NCBI RefSeq assembly: GCF_900107585.1
Contig: NZ_FNQM01000010.1
Coordinates: 1 to 64,000, forward strand
Length of the DNA: 64,000 nt
Direction: 5' to 3'
DNA from: Rubrimonas cliftonensis
GTDB taxonomy: Bacteria; Pseudomonadota; Alphaproteobacteria; Rhodobacterales; Rhodobacteraceae
A program made the translations under genes and the position numbers. Every line of letters begins with the position of its first letter. Within the stretch, counting starts at the first letter, position 1. Shown piece after piece: positions 8,294 through 16,710 of this stretch. Below the pieces are notes generated by a model that was given only the letters and a program-made list of their open reading frames with translations, searched no databases and was not told where the DNA came from.

Positions 8294-8959
8294 TCAGTCG
8301 ACCGTAATGCCGCTATCGTCTTCGCCATCGGGCGTCACGTCCAGAATGACGGCGCGCTTCGTGATCACGGCCTCCGCCTTGCAGTCGGTCATGCAGGGCT
8401 CGGCCTTCACGAAGATTGGCGTATCGGGACGCGGGTCGTCAAAGAAATTCGCTTCGTTCGGCATCCGAACTTCCGCAAAGTTCTCGTTGCTGAGCACGAA
8501 CTCATCATCCGTCACCACGTCGTTCATGTAGAGAAGATAGGCAGTGATCGCATAGACGTCGTCATTGCTGAGGGACTGTGCGTAACCGAAGGGCATGGCG
8601 CGGCGGATGTAGTCGTAAACGGTGGAGAGGTAGGGCCAGTAGCTGCCGATCGTCTTCACCGGGCGGTCATGGGTCAGGGTGCCCTGGCCGCCGGCGAGCA
8701 CCGGCCAGCGGTCGACGCCCTCGCCGAAGTCGCCATGGCACATCGCGCACTGTTCGGAGAACACCTGCTCGCCGTCGGAAACGCTGCCCGACCCCTCGGG
8801 CAGGCCGAGCCCGTCGGGCCGGATGTCGATGTCCCAGGCCGCAACCTCGGCGTGCGTCGCCTCGCGGCCGAGGCCCAGCCCGCCGGCGAGCGCGGGCGCC
8901 GCCGCCAGCAGCGCCGCCGCGCCCAGCGCAAGTCTGCGCATCTCAGGAAATCTCGACAT
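8294..8959 (-). CDS. soxD: SoxD, short monohaem form of the SoxCD sulfur dehydrogenase cytochrome
   Basis: SoxD carries electrons from the molybdenum subunit SoxC. The ATG at 8959 is chosen because GGGAGGGCGGAG precedes it; this overlaps soxC by 17 bases. A signal peptide (1-25) is followed by one haem site, CAMCH at 71-75, with M122 in AMPFGY as the likely axial ligand, and the conserved CMTDCKAE (189-196). The protein ends at 221 residues, whereas Paracoccus SoxD is a dihaem protein of nearly twice that length. The second cytochrome domain is absent here and no remnant follows in frame. Confidence 0.9.
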   Translation of the reverse strand: MSRFPEMRRLALGAAALLAAAPALAGGLGLGREATHAEVAAWDIDIRPDGLGLPEGSGSVSDGEQVFSEQCAMCHGDFGEGVDRWPVLAGGQGTLTHDRPVKTIGSYWPYLSTVYDYIRRAMPFGYAQSLSNDDVYAITAYLLYMNDVVTDDEFVLSNENFAEVRMPNEANFFDDPRPDTPIFVKAEPCMTDCKAEAVITKRAVILDVTPDGEDDSGITVD

Positions 8960-10217
8960 TCTCCGCCCTCCCGTCGCTGTCCACGGCCCAGGTCTGGATC
9001 GCGTTGTTGTGGTAGATCGAGTTGACGCCGCGCACCGCGCGCAGGGCGTCCTTGGTGGGCTGGACGTAGCCCGCCGTGTCGATGGCGCGAGACTGGAGCA
9101 GCAGCGGCGCGCCGTCCCAGTCGAACTCGTGGTTGAAGCGGTGCATCGACTTGTCGAGCGACGGCCCCTCGATGCGCGCCTTCGTCCAGTTCACGCCGCC
9201 GTCGGTGGTGACGTGGACCTCGGCGACGCGGCCCCGGCCCGACCAAGCGACGCCCGATATCACCGTCGGGCCGCGCCCGTGGGTGATGGGCGCCTGCGGG
9301 CTGGGCGAGGTGATGACGGACTTCACGTCCATCTCCCAGGTGAAGCGCCGCGCCGTGCCGTCGGCCAGCAGGTCGGTGTATTTCGAGGTCTCCTCGCGGT
9401 GGTGCCAGGGGTGGTCGCCGACCTCGATACGGCGCAGCCACTTCACCCACATGTTGCCTTCCCAGCCGGGCACGACGAGGCGGGCAGGGTAGCCCTGCTC
9501 AGGCCGCAGGCGCTCGCCGTTCATGTGCGTGGCGATGAGGCAGTCGTCGAGGCACTTGTCGAGCGGGATCGAGCGCGTCATCCCCGCCGCGTCCGCGCCC
9601 TCGGCCAGCACCCAGGCGGCGGCGCCCTTCAGCCCCGCCTCCTCCAGCACCAGCCGCAGCGGCACGCCCGTGTACATGACGTTGTGGATCATGCCGTGGG
9701 TGTACTGGCAGCCGTTGAGCTGGGCGCCGCGCCACTCCATGCCCGAGTTCGCCGCGCATTCCAGGAAATGCGTCCGCGTCACGCGCGGGAAGCGCATGAT
9801 GTCGGCCAGCGTGAACACGCTCTGGCGCCCGACAAGGCCGTTGACCATCAGCCGCCAGTCGCCCGGCGCAATGTGGGCGGCGCCGCCATGGTGGCGCTCG
9901 AAGCACAGGCCGTTGGGGGTGATGATGCCCTCCAGCTCGTGCAGCGGCGTGAAGTTGATCGAGCTGGTGGCGTCGGCGGTCAGCCAGGAGACGGTGCGCC
10001 GCACCACATGGGCCTCGTGCTCGGAGGGCATGCCGTAGGGCATGGCGTCCACCGGGTCGCCGAGGAACTGCGTCCAGGGCTGCGCGTCGAGATCGGTGAT
10101 GAGGGGGTCGTCGGCCCGGGCGGCGCCGGCCGCGAGCGCCGCGCTCCCGAGGGCGACGCCGCCGGCCCCTCTGAGAAACGCCCGGCGCGAGGTGTGCGCG
10201 TCATCGGTCATGTCCAT
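8943..10217 (-). CDS. soxC: SoxC, molybdopterin sulfur (sulfane) dehydrogenase subunit
   Basis: The sulfite-oxidase-family subunit which, with SoxD, oxidises the sulfane sulfur held on SoxY. The N-terminus has a Tat signal ([11 protein letters not shown]), as expected for a cofactor loaded in the cytoplasm. The molybdenum thiolate ligand is C154 in [10 protein letters not shown]. Further family motifs are [25 protein letters not shown] and the C-terminal dimerisation domain with SGVAWSGRG. Length 424 is typical. An ATG at 10211 is an alternative start. It lies 32 bp after soxB and overlaps soxD. Confidence 0.95.
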   Translation of the reverse strand: MDMTDDAHTSRRAFLRGAGGVALGSAALAAGAARADDPLITDLDAQPWTQFLGDPVDAMPYGMPSEHEAHVVRRTVSWLTADATSSINFTPLHELEGIITPNGLCFERHHGGAAHIAPGDWRLMVNGLVGRQSVFTLADIMRFPRVTRTHFLECAANSGMEWRGAQLNGCQYTHGMIHNVMYTGVPLRLVLEEAGLKGAAAWVLAEGADAAGMTRSIPLDKCLDDCLIATHMNGERLRPEQGYPARLVVPGWEGNMWVKWLRRIEVGDHPWHHREETSKYTDLLADGTARRFTWEMDVKSVITSPSPQAPITHGRGPTVISGVAWSGRGRVAEVHVTTDGGVNWTKARIEGPSLDKSMHRFNHEFDWDGAPLLLQSRAIDTAGYVQPTKDALRAVRGVNSIYHNNAIQTWAVDSDGRAENVEIS

Positions 10218-10249
10218 GCCTCCTTGCTGCGTGTCGAGCCGGGCGCGTC

Positions 10250-11935
10250 TCAGGCGCCCGTCACCTTCACGCTGTCGTTTTCCTGAAGCGTCACGCTGCC
10301 GACGCTGCGGATGTGCGCCTCCACCACGTCCCAGATCGGCGGGCCGTCGGTCCCCTCGTTGACCGAGGCCCAGCCCGCGACCGTGTAGCTGCGCGCCGGG
10401 TCGATCGGCTCGCCGCTCGCCAGATGCGTCATGTCGGTGATGCGCGAGCCCATCGGCGCGGAGACGTCGATGCGGTAGCCCATGCCGCCCACCCGCACCA
10501 TGTCGCCGCCCTGCTGGTAGTAGGGGTCGGGGTTGAACAGGTTGTCGGCGACGTCCTCGAGGATGACGTGCAGCGTCTCGCCGGTCATCTCGGAGCGGTA
10601 GGCGGCCGGGTAGCTCATCGCAGTGGCGTTGTAGAGGTCTTCCTTGGTGATCCTGTCGCCGGGCAGCAGCGAGGGGCCCCAGCGGAAGCCGGGGCTGAGC
10701 GCGATCTCGGCGTCGCGCTCGGTCATCAGCGCCTGCAGGATCAGGTCGTCGAAGGTGCCGTTGAAGTTGCCGCGGCGGTAGAGCAGCGCCTCGGTCTCGC
10801 CCAGCACCTCGGAAAGCTCCGCCGCGAAGGGCGCGCGGTGGCCGGCGACGAGCGCCGCCATCTCCGGGTCTGGCGCGATCACGTCGGCGAAGATCGGGAT
10901 GAGCCGGTGGCGCAGCGCCTTCACGCCCGAGGCGTCGGCGTCGATGTCCACCCGGCTGAGGAACTTGCCGTTGGAGCCCGAGGCGATCAGCGCCGTGTCG
11001 CCGACCATCAGCGGCTCGGGGAGGGCGTCATGGGTATGGCCGCACAGGATCACGTCGATGCCCGGCACGCGCGAGGCGAGCTTGCGGTCGACGTCGAAGC
11101 CGTTGTGGCTGAGCAGCACGACGACCGAGGCGCCCTCGGCGCGGACCTCCTCGACCACCTCCGCCATGCGCTCCTCGCGCACGCCGAAGGAGAGGTTGGG
11201 GAACATCCAGCGCGGGTTGGCGATGGGCAGGTAGGGGAAGGCCTGGCCGATGACCGCGACCTGCACGCCGCCGCGCTCGAACAGCTTGTAGGGCTCGTAG
11301 GCCGGCTCGTCCCACTCGGCGTCGTAGATGTTGGCGCCGAGGAACGGGAACGGCAGCGCGTCAACGATCTCGGTGACGCGGTCGATGCCGAGCGTGAACT
11401 CCCAGTGCGACGTCATCGCGTCCACGCCGAGCAGGTTCATGGCGTCCACCATGTCCTGCCCGTTCGTGCGCAGCGCGGTGAGGCTGCCCTGCCAGGTGTC
11501 GCCGCCGTCGAGCAGGATCGCGTCGGGCCGCTCGGCGCGCAGGCGCTTCACGACGGTCGCGATGCGGTCCATCCCGCCCATGCGCCCGTAGTCGCGGGCG
11601 AGCGCGGCGAAGTCGGCGGAGCTGAGCGCATAGGCCATGGGGCTGCGCGGCTCGATCCCGTAGAGCCGCAGGAAGTCCTCGCCGGTCACATGCGGGGGCT
11701 GGCCGGCTGCGGCGCCGACGCCGAGGTTGATCGACGGCTCGCGGAACCACACCGGCATGAGCTGCGCGTGCATGTCGGTGACGTGTATCAGCGAGACGTT
11801 CCCGCCGGCGGGGCCGCCGATCAGCGCCTCCTCGGTCATCCCCGAGAGGCCCTGGGCCAGCCCGCGCCCCGAGAGGGGGCCGATCAGCGCGCCGGCGGCG
11901 GCGATGGCGTGCGCGAATTCACGGCGCGAAAACAT
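10250..11935 (-). CDS. soxB: SoxB, thiosulfohydrolase (dimanganese)
   Basis: SoxB hydrolyses the terminal sulfone from SoxY-bound thiosulfate to release sulfate. It belongs to the 5'-nucleotidase-like metallophosphoesterases. Metal ligands are visible in VTDMHAQ (D54, H56), DGGDTWQGS, the SoxB-specific SHWEFTLG, LLSHNGFDVD and GHTHD. The N-terminus has a Tat signal (SRREFAHAI). It is 561 residues, the normal length, with a complete C-terminal nucleotidase domain (GNFNGTFDDLILQ, GETLHVILEDVADN). It is preceded by soxA with an 82 bp gap. Confidence 0.97.
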   Translation of the reverse strand: MFSRREFAHAIAAAGALIGPLSGRGLAQGLSGMTEEALIGGPAGGNVSLIHVTDMHAQLMPVWFREPSINLGVGAAAGQPPHVTGEDFLRLYGIEPRSPMAYALSSADFAALARDYGRMGGMDRIATVVKRLRAERPDAILLDGGDTWQGSLTALRTNGQDMVDAMNLLGVDAMTSHWEFTLGIDRVTEIVDALPFPFLGANIYDAEWDEPAYEPYKLFERGGVQVAVIGQAFPYLPIANPRWMFPNLSFGVREERMAEVVEEVRAEGASVVVLLSHNGFDVDRKLASRVPGIDVILCGHTHDALPEPLMVGDTALIASGSNGKFLSRVDIDADASGVKALRHRLIPIFADVIAPDPEMAALVAGHRAPFAAELSEVLGETEALLYRRGNFNGTFDDLILQALMTERDAEIALSPGFRWGPSLLPGDRITKEDLYNATAMSYPAAYRSEMTGETLHVILEDVADNLFNPDPYYQQGGDMVRVGGMGYRIDVSAPMGSRITDMTHLASGEPIDPARSYTVAGWASVNEGTDGPPIWDVVEAHIRSVGSVTLQENDSVKVTGA

Positions 11936-12017
11936 GGCTCGGCGCCCTCCTGTGGTTCATGGCGATGTGCGGTCTGCGTCGGGTGCGGCGCGGGGGAGCG
12001 TCCCCCGCGCCAGCGCG

Positions 12018-12866
12018 TCACTGCCTGACGGCCGGCGCCTCGATGTCGAGGCCCTCGCCGCGCCACGAGACGTAGAGCTCCAGCGCCACGAGTTCGTCGG
12101 AGCCGACCGCGTAGGGCTCGGCGCGGGTGTCCTGCACGCAGCCCTTGAGGCGTCGGTGGATCGAGCCGATGCCCTGCCATTTCAGGCGATAGGTCGGAAA
12201 GCCGTTGAGGTGGCCCTGGCTCAGGTGGTCGGCGCGCAGCATCATGCCGCTGTTGGCCTCGTGGCATGAGGCGCAGGCGAAATCGAGCTGCCCGGTGCGG
12301 GTGTAGTAGAGGTCGCGGCCCTTCTCGAACCATTCGGCCATCGGCCCGTCGGTCTGCACGTCCATCGGCATCCCGCGGGACTCCACGGCGATGGCGGCGG
12401 TCATGCCGAGCATCTGCTCGCTCTCCCACTTCCACGGCTCGGCGCCCTGGTGCTCCTTGCGCGACCAGTTGATCCACTGCTCCAGCGTCAGCGGACGGCC
12501 GGCCGCCTCGCTCCACTTCGGCATGTTCGCGCGCAGCCCGGCGAAGCCGTCGATGCCGCCGTGGCAGTCGGCGCAGGACTTGCCCGAAGCGCCGTCGGCC
12601 GCCTCCCACAGCTCGCGGCCGAGTTCGACGGCGAGGAAGGCCGGGTTGTCGAAGTCGTCGAGCTGGAGCGCGCGCGTCTCGTCGTTGCGGTAGTGCCAGC
12701 CCGAGATGAGCGTGTCGCCGATCGGGTTGTCGGCATGGGCCGACGCCGCGATCGTCTTGATGGCGACGCCGTCGATCTCCAGCGCGACATCGGTGTTGGG
12801 GTCGGCCAGCGCGGCGGCGCCGACGACCATCGCCGCCGCGCCGACGCCAAGGGCGTACCTGTTCAT
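12018..12866 (-). CDS. soxA: SoxA, dihaem subunit of the SoxXA cytochrome
   Basis: SoxXA conjugates thiosulfate oxidatively to the SoxY cysteine. The ATG at 12866 is preceded by GGGGAGGAG and starts a signal peptide (ALGVGAAAMVVGAAALA). There are two haem sites, CADCH at 98-102 and CASCH at 198-202, and the active-site cysteine C243 in RLKGCVQDTR, which becomes the cysteine-persulfide haem ligand. This is the dihaem SoxA type, 282 residues. It stands 31 bp after soxZ. Confidence 0.96.
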   Translation of the reverse strand: MNRYALGVGAAAMVVGAAALADPNTDVALEIDGVAIKTIAASAHADNPIGDTLISGWHYRNDETRALQLDDFDNPAFLAVELGRELWEAADGASGKSCADCHGGIDGFAGLRANMPKWSEAAGRPLTLEQWINWSRKEHQGAEPWKWESEQMLGMTAAIAVESRGMPMDVQTDGPMAEWFEKGRDLYYTRTGQLDFACASCHEANSGMMLRADHLSQGHLNGFPTYRLKWQGIGSIHRRLKGCVQDTRAEPYAVGSDELVALELYVSWRGEGLDIEAPAVRQ

Positions 12867-12897
12867 GGACGTGTCTCCTCCCCGGATCCGTCGCTTG

Positions 12898-13224
12898 TCA
12901 CGCGACCGTAATCGTTTTTTCGTCGGTGTAGATGGAGCCGTCGTCGTCGACCCACTCGAAGGCCAGCACACCGGTCTCGGGAACCGTCATCTGGAACTCG
13001 AAGTAGGGGTTGGCGGAGACGGAGGGCTCCAGATCGCAGGCGAAGACCATCGCGCCGTTGAAGGTGGCGGTGAACTTGTTGATGATCTGTCGGGGGATCG
13101 TCGCGCCGTCCTTGTCCTTGCGCTGGCCCGACTCCATCGGGTGGCTGATCAGCGTCTTGATGCTGACCACCTCGCCGGCGCTGGCGGTCTTGGGGGCTTT
13201 CACGCGGGGCTTGATCGAGGCCAT
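12898..13224 (-). CDS. soxZ: SoxZ, sulfur carrier complex subunit
   Basis: A 108-residue immunoglobulin-like protein that pairs with SoxY to form the substrate-carrying complex. It has no signal peptide, consistent with co-export with SoxY through Tat. Recognisable segments are SIKTLISHPMESGQRKD, NPYFEFQMTVPETG and the C-terminal DDGSIYTDEKTITV. The gene is 25 bp after soxY and 31 bp before soxA. Confidence 0.96.
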   Translation of the reverse strand: MASIKPRVKAPKTASAGEVVSIKTLISHPMESGQRKDKDGATIPRQIINKFTATFNGAMVFACDLEPSVSANPYFEFQMTVPETGVLAFEWVDDDGSIYTDEKTITVA

Positions 13225-13249
13225 TTCTTTCGTTCTCCCTGATGCCGGC

Positions 13250-13675
13250 TCAGCCGCCGCAGCCGCCGATGGTGACTTTCACGGTGTTGGACGCCTGGCG
13301 GAACGAGCCGTCAGACATCTTCGCGACCGCGATCACGTCCTGCGTCCTGGCCAGCCGGATGCGCGTGGAGGCCATGGCGACGCCGAGCGGGCCGAAATGG
13401 AACGTGGCGACGCCCGGCGAGGGGTTGCCGGCGGCGAGCACGAGGATCGCGGCGGCGCCCTCGGCGGCGACCTCCACCGGCACGGTGCCGCCGTTCTCGG
13501 CGATCTCCGGCGTGGTGAGGGTCACGCCGCCCTCGCCGGGCGCGACGCCGCCGGTGAAGGCCATGACGGCCTCCTGCGCGGCGTCGGCGGTCGCGAAGGC
13601 CGGCAGGCCCGAGGCTGCGAAGGCGGCCGCGGCGGCGCCGGCGGCGAGCGCCTCTCGTCTGGTGAGCGTCTTCAT
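13250..13675 (-). CDS. soxY: SoxY, sulfur carrier with swinging-arm cysteine
   Basis: SoxY carries the sulfur substrate covalently through the whole Sox cycle. The C-terminus is the diagnostic GGCGG arm with C139 as the attachment residue. The N-terminus (TRREALAAGAAAAAFAASG) is a Tat signal that would export the SoxYZ dimer. Length 141 is slightly shorter than the usual ~150. It follows soxX by 67 bp. Confidence 0.96.
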   Translation of the reverse strand: MKTLTRREALAAGAAAAAFAASGLPAFATADAAQEAVMAFTGGVAPGEGGVTLTTPEIAENGGTVPVEVAAEGAAAILVLAAGNPSPGVATFHFGPLGVAMASTRIRLARTQDVIAVAKMSDGSFRQASNTVKVTIGGCGG

Positions 13676-13742
13676 TGGGCTCTCTCCCTTGGTGCGGCCG
13701 CGCCCGGCGTCGCTGGCTGGTGGGCGCGGCAGGGGCGTTCGG

Positions 13743-14207
13743 TCAATCGGTGAGCGTCTTGAGATAGGCGACGACGTCCTCGACCTGCTGCGCGTCGAGG
13801 ATCGGCTTGCCGACCGATTCCTTCCGAACGATCTTCAGGCCGTCGATGCGGTAGAAGGCGGGCATGAAGGTCTGCTCGCCGAACACTTCCTTGGAGTTGA
13901 CCACGATGGCGCGCAGCTCCGCCTCGCTGTAGCGCGCGCCCACGCCGTCGAGCGGCGGGGCGACGTCGCCCTGGAAGCTGATCTCGGGCAGCGCGGCGTT
14001 CTGGTGGCAGGTCATGCAGTTGCCGAGGCCGCGGTCGGCGTACCACGCCTTGCCGCGCTCCGCGTCTCCCGGCGCGTCGGCGACGGGCGTCTCGAGCGCG
14101 CCGTCGGCGATGGCGACGTCCGAGGGCGCGATCTCCGCCTGCGCGGCGGCGCCGGCGAGCAGCGCCGCGAGCGCGGCGGCGGCGAGCCTGGCTGTCTGGC
14201 TGGTCAT
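13743..14207 (-). CDS. soxX: SoxX, monohaem subunit of the SoxXA cytochrome
   Basis: A small cytochrome c that receives electrons from SoxA during thiosulfate loading. The ATG at 14207 is preceded by GGGAGG; in-frame sequence further upstream overlies the operator region and is not coding. After a signal peptide (1-24) the haem site is CMTCH at 64-68 with M115 (QTFMPAFYR) as the likely axial ligand. It has 154 residues. It is the first gene downstream of the palindromic operator at 14289-14316. Confidence 0.95.
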   Translation of the reverse strand: MTSQTARLAAAALAALLAGAAAQAEIAPSDVAIADGALETPVADAPGDAERGKAWYADRGLGNCMTCHQNAALPEISFQGDVAPPLDGVGARYSEAELRAIVVNSKEVFGEQTFMPAFYRIDGLKIVRKESVGKPILDAQQVEDVVAYLKTLTD

Positions 14208-14288
14208 GTGGTCCTCCCGAAAGCCTCTTTGGGCGAGTTTCTTGTCGTCACCATAGCAATCGCGTCGACCGGCGGGGTTGCGACACAT

Positions 14289-14316
14289 CAACACATTCGC
14301 ATTATCGAATATGTTG
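14289..14316. promoter_or_regulatory. Palindromic operator upstream of soxX (probable SoxR site)
   Basis: The soxW-soxX intergenic region holds CAACACATTCG, a 6-base spacer, and CGAATATGTTG; the arms match at 10 of 11 positions. The centre is about 95 bp upstream of the soxX ATG, in an AT-rich island. ArsR-family SoxR is known to repress sox genes from the soxW-soxX region in related organisms, and a related palindrome lies in the soxS-soxV region. Binding by SoxR is inferred. Confidence 0.7.
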
Positions 14317-14340
14317 CGACTGCGAAGGGCGCGACGCCTC

Positions 14341-14922
14341 TCACAGCCTGCCCGCCGCGCGAAGCTCCTCGATGACGCGGGCGTGGTATTTCTGGAAATG
14401 CTCATCGCCATCGTAGCCTTTCTCGGCCACCCATCGGAACATGTTGAGCGTGGTCCACTTGCCGAAGGCGCCGGGCATGATCTCCACCGCCGCGTCGCGC
14501 ACGGTGCCCGCCTCGGGCGCCGTCTCCGGCAGGAAGATCACCGTGGGCGTGAACGAGACCGCCCAGCGCCTTATCGCTTCGCGCTCGGTCAGGCTCTCGC
14601 CGTCGAGGTCGGTCACTTCCTCGTCGCCGAACATGTTGATCTGCACGACCATGAAATGCTCGGTGATGAAATCCGCCACCTCGGGGTCAGACAGCACCTC
14701 CGCGTGCAGCTGGGCGCAGTAGATGCAGCCTGCCTGCTCCACGATCAGCGCCAGCCGCTTGCCCTTTGCGGCCGCTTCGGCGATGTCTTCGGCGACATCC
14801 TTGAACGTGACTGCAAACCAGGGCTCGACGTGCAGCCCGTTCTCGTTGACCTCGGCGAGAGCCGGGGCGAGCGCGCCTCCGGCGAACAGGCCCAGCGCGG
14901 CGGCGAAGGCGATCGGTCTCAT
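14341..14922 (-). CDS. soxW: SoxW, periplasmic thioredoxin
   Basis: A thioredoxin-fold protein of 193 residues with a signal peptide (1-23) and a redox-active CIYC at 66-69 (VEQAGCIYCAQLH). It should keep Sox proteins reduced with electrons delivered by the membrane protein SoxV. The conserved cis-Pro segment is FTPTVIFLP. The ATG at 14922 follows GAGGAG and lies 11 bp after soxV, so the two are cotranscribed. The operator-containing gap to soxX suggests soxX also has its own promoter. Confidence 0.9.
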   Translation of the reverse strand: MRPIAFAAALGLFAGGALAPALAEVNENGLHVEPWFAVTFKDVAEDIAEAAAKGKRLALIVEQAGCIYCAQLHAEVLSDPEVADFITEHFMVVQINMFGDEEVTDLDGESLTEREAIRRWAVSFTPTVIFLPETAPEAGTVRDAAVEIMPGAFGKWTTLNMFRWVAEKGYDGDEHFQKYHARVIEELRAAGRL

Positions 14923-14933
14923 GGCGGCTCTCC

Positions 14934-15665
14934 TCACCCGGCGACCGGCACGAAGCCGATCATCCATCCCGAGATCACTGTGATCGAATTGGTCACGAAC
15001 AGCAGGCCCGTGACGACCAGCGCCGCGCCCATGCCCTTCTCGACCAGTCCCATGTGGCGGCGGAACTTCCGCATCAGTCCCATGAACGGCCCGGCGAAGG
15101 CGGCGGCCAGCACGAAGGGCGCGCCGATCCCCAGCGCGTAGGCGCCGAGCAGCATCGCGCCCTGGGCGGCGGTCTCCTGCGCGCCGGCGGTGAACAGGAT
15201 CGCCGCCAGCACCGGGCCGACGCAGGGCGTCCAGCCGAAGGCGAAGGCGAGCCCGACGAGATAGGCGCCGGCCAGCGTCGCAGGCTTGCGGTTCACCTCG
15301 ACGCGCGCCTGCCGGTAGAGCAACGGGATGCGCAGGACGCCGAGAAAATGCAGCCCGAGCAGGAGGATCACGCCGCCGGCGATCCACCGCAGCACGTCGA
15401 AATACTGGGCGATGGTCTGGCCGACGGTCGAGGCCGTCGCGCCCATGGCGACGAACACGGTCGCGAAGCCCAGCGCGAAGGCCAGCGCCGCGAGCACCAC
15501 GCGCCGGCGCGCGGACGCCTCGCCTCCCTGCGAATCGGTGAGCTCCTCAAGCGACACGCCCGCCAGAAAGCACAGGTAGGGCGGGACGATCGGCAGGATG
15601 CAGGGCGAGGCGAAGGACAGCAGCCCTGCGCCGGCCGCGCCCAGAAGCGTGACGTCAAACCCCAT
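14934..15665 (-). CDS. soxV: SoxV, CcdA-family transmembrane thiol transporter
   Basis: A six-helix CcdA/DsbD-like membrane protein of 243 residues that carries reductant from cytoplasmic thioredoxin to periplasmic SoxW and SoxS. The essential pair of membrane cysteines is present: C22 in FASPCILPIVPPY and C148 in GWTPCVGPVLA. It is the first gene of the leftward sox operon and is transcribed divergently from soxS across a 76 bp AT-rich spacer that carries an inverted repeat. Confidence 0.93.
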   Translation of the reverse strand: MGFDVTLLGAAGAGLLSFASPCILPIVPPYLCFLAGVSLEELTDSQGGEASARRRVVLAALAFALGFATVFVAMGATASTVGQTIAQYFDVLRWIAGGVILLLGLHFLGVLRIPLLYRQARVEVNRKPATLAGAYLVGLAFAFGWTPCVGPVLAAILFTAGAQETAAQGAMLLGAYALGIGAPFVLAAAFAGPFMGLMRKFRRHMGLVEKGMGAALVVTGLLFVTNSITVISGWMIGFVPVAG

Positions 15666-15694
15666 CGCGATTCCACCCAGGTTGCTTTATTTAT

Positions 15695-15710
15695 ATTCTT
15701 ATTTGTGAAT
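15695..15710. promoter_or_regulatory. Inverted repeat in the soxS/soxV divergent promoter (probable SoxR site)
   Basis: The spacer between soxV and soxS is markedly AT-rich and contains ATTC-N8-GAAT. The core and its spacing are the same as in the larger palindrome upstream of soxX. It would overlap promoters for both soxV and soxS. In other Alphaproteobacteria SoxR binds the soxS-soxV region; the assignment here rests on position and the shared core. Confidence 0.6.
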
Positions 15711-15741
15711 GTGTCTGCGACCGGGAAAGGAGTCAACGGCC

Positions 15742-16128
15742 ATGGCTGTCAGCAGGGCAGGCGCCCTTGTCGCAGGCGTCGCGGCGCTTCTGGCGTCGGG
15801 CGCCGCGACGGCGGAGACGGGAGCAGGGGCGGGGAAGCTGCGCCTCCTGATGGTCGAGCAGCCGGGTTGCGAGTGGTGCGCGGCGTGGGACGCGGCCGTG
15901 GGGCCGGCCTATCCGCTCACCGAGGAGGGCCGCGCCGCGCCGCTGGAGCGCGTCGACATCCTTGCGGTGCGTGGGTTGGCGCTCGATCTCGACAGGCCCG
16001 CGCGCTACACGCCGACCTTCATCCTGCTGCGCGGCGATGCGGAGCTCGGCCGGATCGAGGGCTATCCCGGCGAGGACTTCTTCTGGGGCCTGCTCGGCCG
16101 GATGCTGGAGGAGGCCGGAGCGCGATGA
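15742..16128 (+). CDS. soxS: SoxS, periplasmic thioredoxin-like reductase
   Basis: A 128-residue thioredoxin-like protein with a signal peptide (1-25) and the motif CEWC at 43-46 (MVEQPGCEWCAAW). SoxS reactivates SoxYZ that has become oxidised. The cis-Pro loop is YTPTFILL. The ATG at 15742 follows AAAGGAG. The gene is divergent from soxV and is followed by soxR after 162 bp that carry a short tandem repeat. Confidence 0.9.
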   Translation: MAVSRAGALVAGVAALLASGAATAETGAGAGKLRLLMVEQPGCEWCAAWDAAVGPAYPLTEEGRAAPLERVDILAVRGLALDLDRPARYTPTFILLRGDAELGRIEGYPGEDFFWGLLGRMLEEAGAR

Positions 16129-16161
16129 GGCGGAGCGCGATGAGGCGTGGCGCGACAAGGC
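16117..16161 (+). repeat. 15-bp tandem repeat across the soxS stop codon
   Basis: GGAGCGCGATGAGGC occurs twice exactly (16117-16131 and 16132-16146), followed by a degenerate third copy (16147-16161). The first copy contains the soxS stop codon. The length keeps the reading frame, which would allow slippage to extend or shorten a tail if the stop were lost. No function is evident. Confidence 0.75.
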
Positions 16162-16290
16162 GGGGCGCCGCGCGTCCCGGCCCCGCGATCCGGCCCTGGC
16201 GCGCGCGGGCGGGATGAGTCGCCGCGCCATTGCCTTGCGGCTCCGGCGCCGTCTAACTGGCGCTCAGTTTCTTTGTGACAGTCTCACCGA

Positions 16291-16671
16291 ATGGCTCCGC
16301 TCGACCCGACCGATGACGAGAAGGCGGAGCTTGCGCGGCTGATGGACATCGCGCGGGACGCCAGCGAATTTCTCAAGGTGTTCGCCCATGAGGGGCGGTT
16401 CCTGATCCTGTGCCACCTCGCCGGCGGCGAACGCTCGGTGACGGAGCTGGAAAGGCTCATCTCGCAGCGCCAGGCTGCGGTGAGCCAGCAGCTCGCTCGG
16501 CTGCGGCTGGAGGGCATCGTCGAGGCGCGGCGGGACGGCAAGGCGATCTACTACCGCCTCGCCGACGAGCGGGCGCTGCGCCTGATCGACATGGTGCTGC
16601 GGCTCTACGGCGCCGAGGGCGCGGAGGCTGCGGCGACGACGCTCGACGCATCGGTTGCGAAACGGCGATGA
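16291..16671 (+). CDS. soxR: SoxR, ArsR-family transcriptional repressor
   Basis: A 126-residue winged-helix regulator of the ArsR/SoxR/BigR/SqrR group. It has helix 1 and 2 sequence FLKVFAHEGRFLILCHLAGG, a recognition helix around QAAVSQQLARLRLEG, and a wing RRDGKAIYYRLAD. C41 aligns with the first persulfide-sensing cysteine of SqrR/BigR-type sensors. The partner cysteine, normally in an LYxxYC context near residue 107, is Gly107 here (LRLYGAEG). It is divergent from the structural sox genes and probably regulates both operators described. Confidence 0.9.
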   Translation: MAPLDPTDDEKAELARLMDIARDASEFLKVFAHEGRFLILCHLAGGERSVTELERLISQRQAAVSQQLARLRLEGIVEARRDGKAIYYRLADERALRLIDMVLRLYGAEGAEAAATTLDASVAKRR

Positions 16672-16710
16672 AAGTGGCTCCATGATCCGAACGGCGGGGA
16701 GGCCGGGAAC

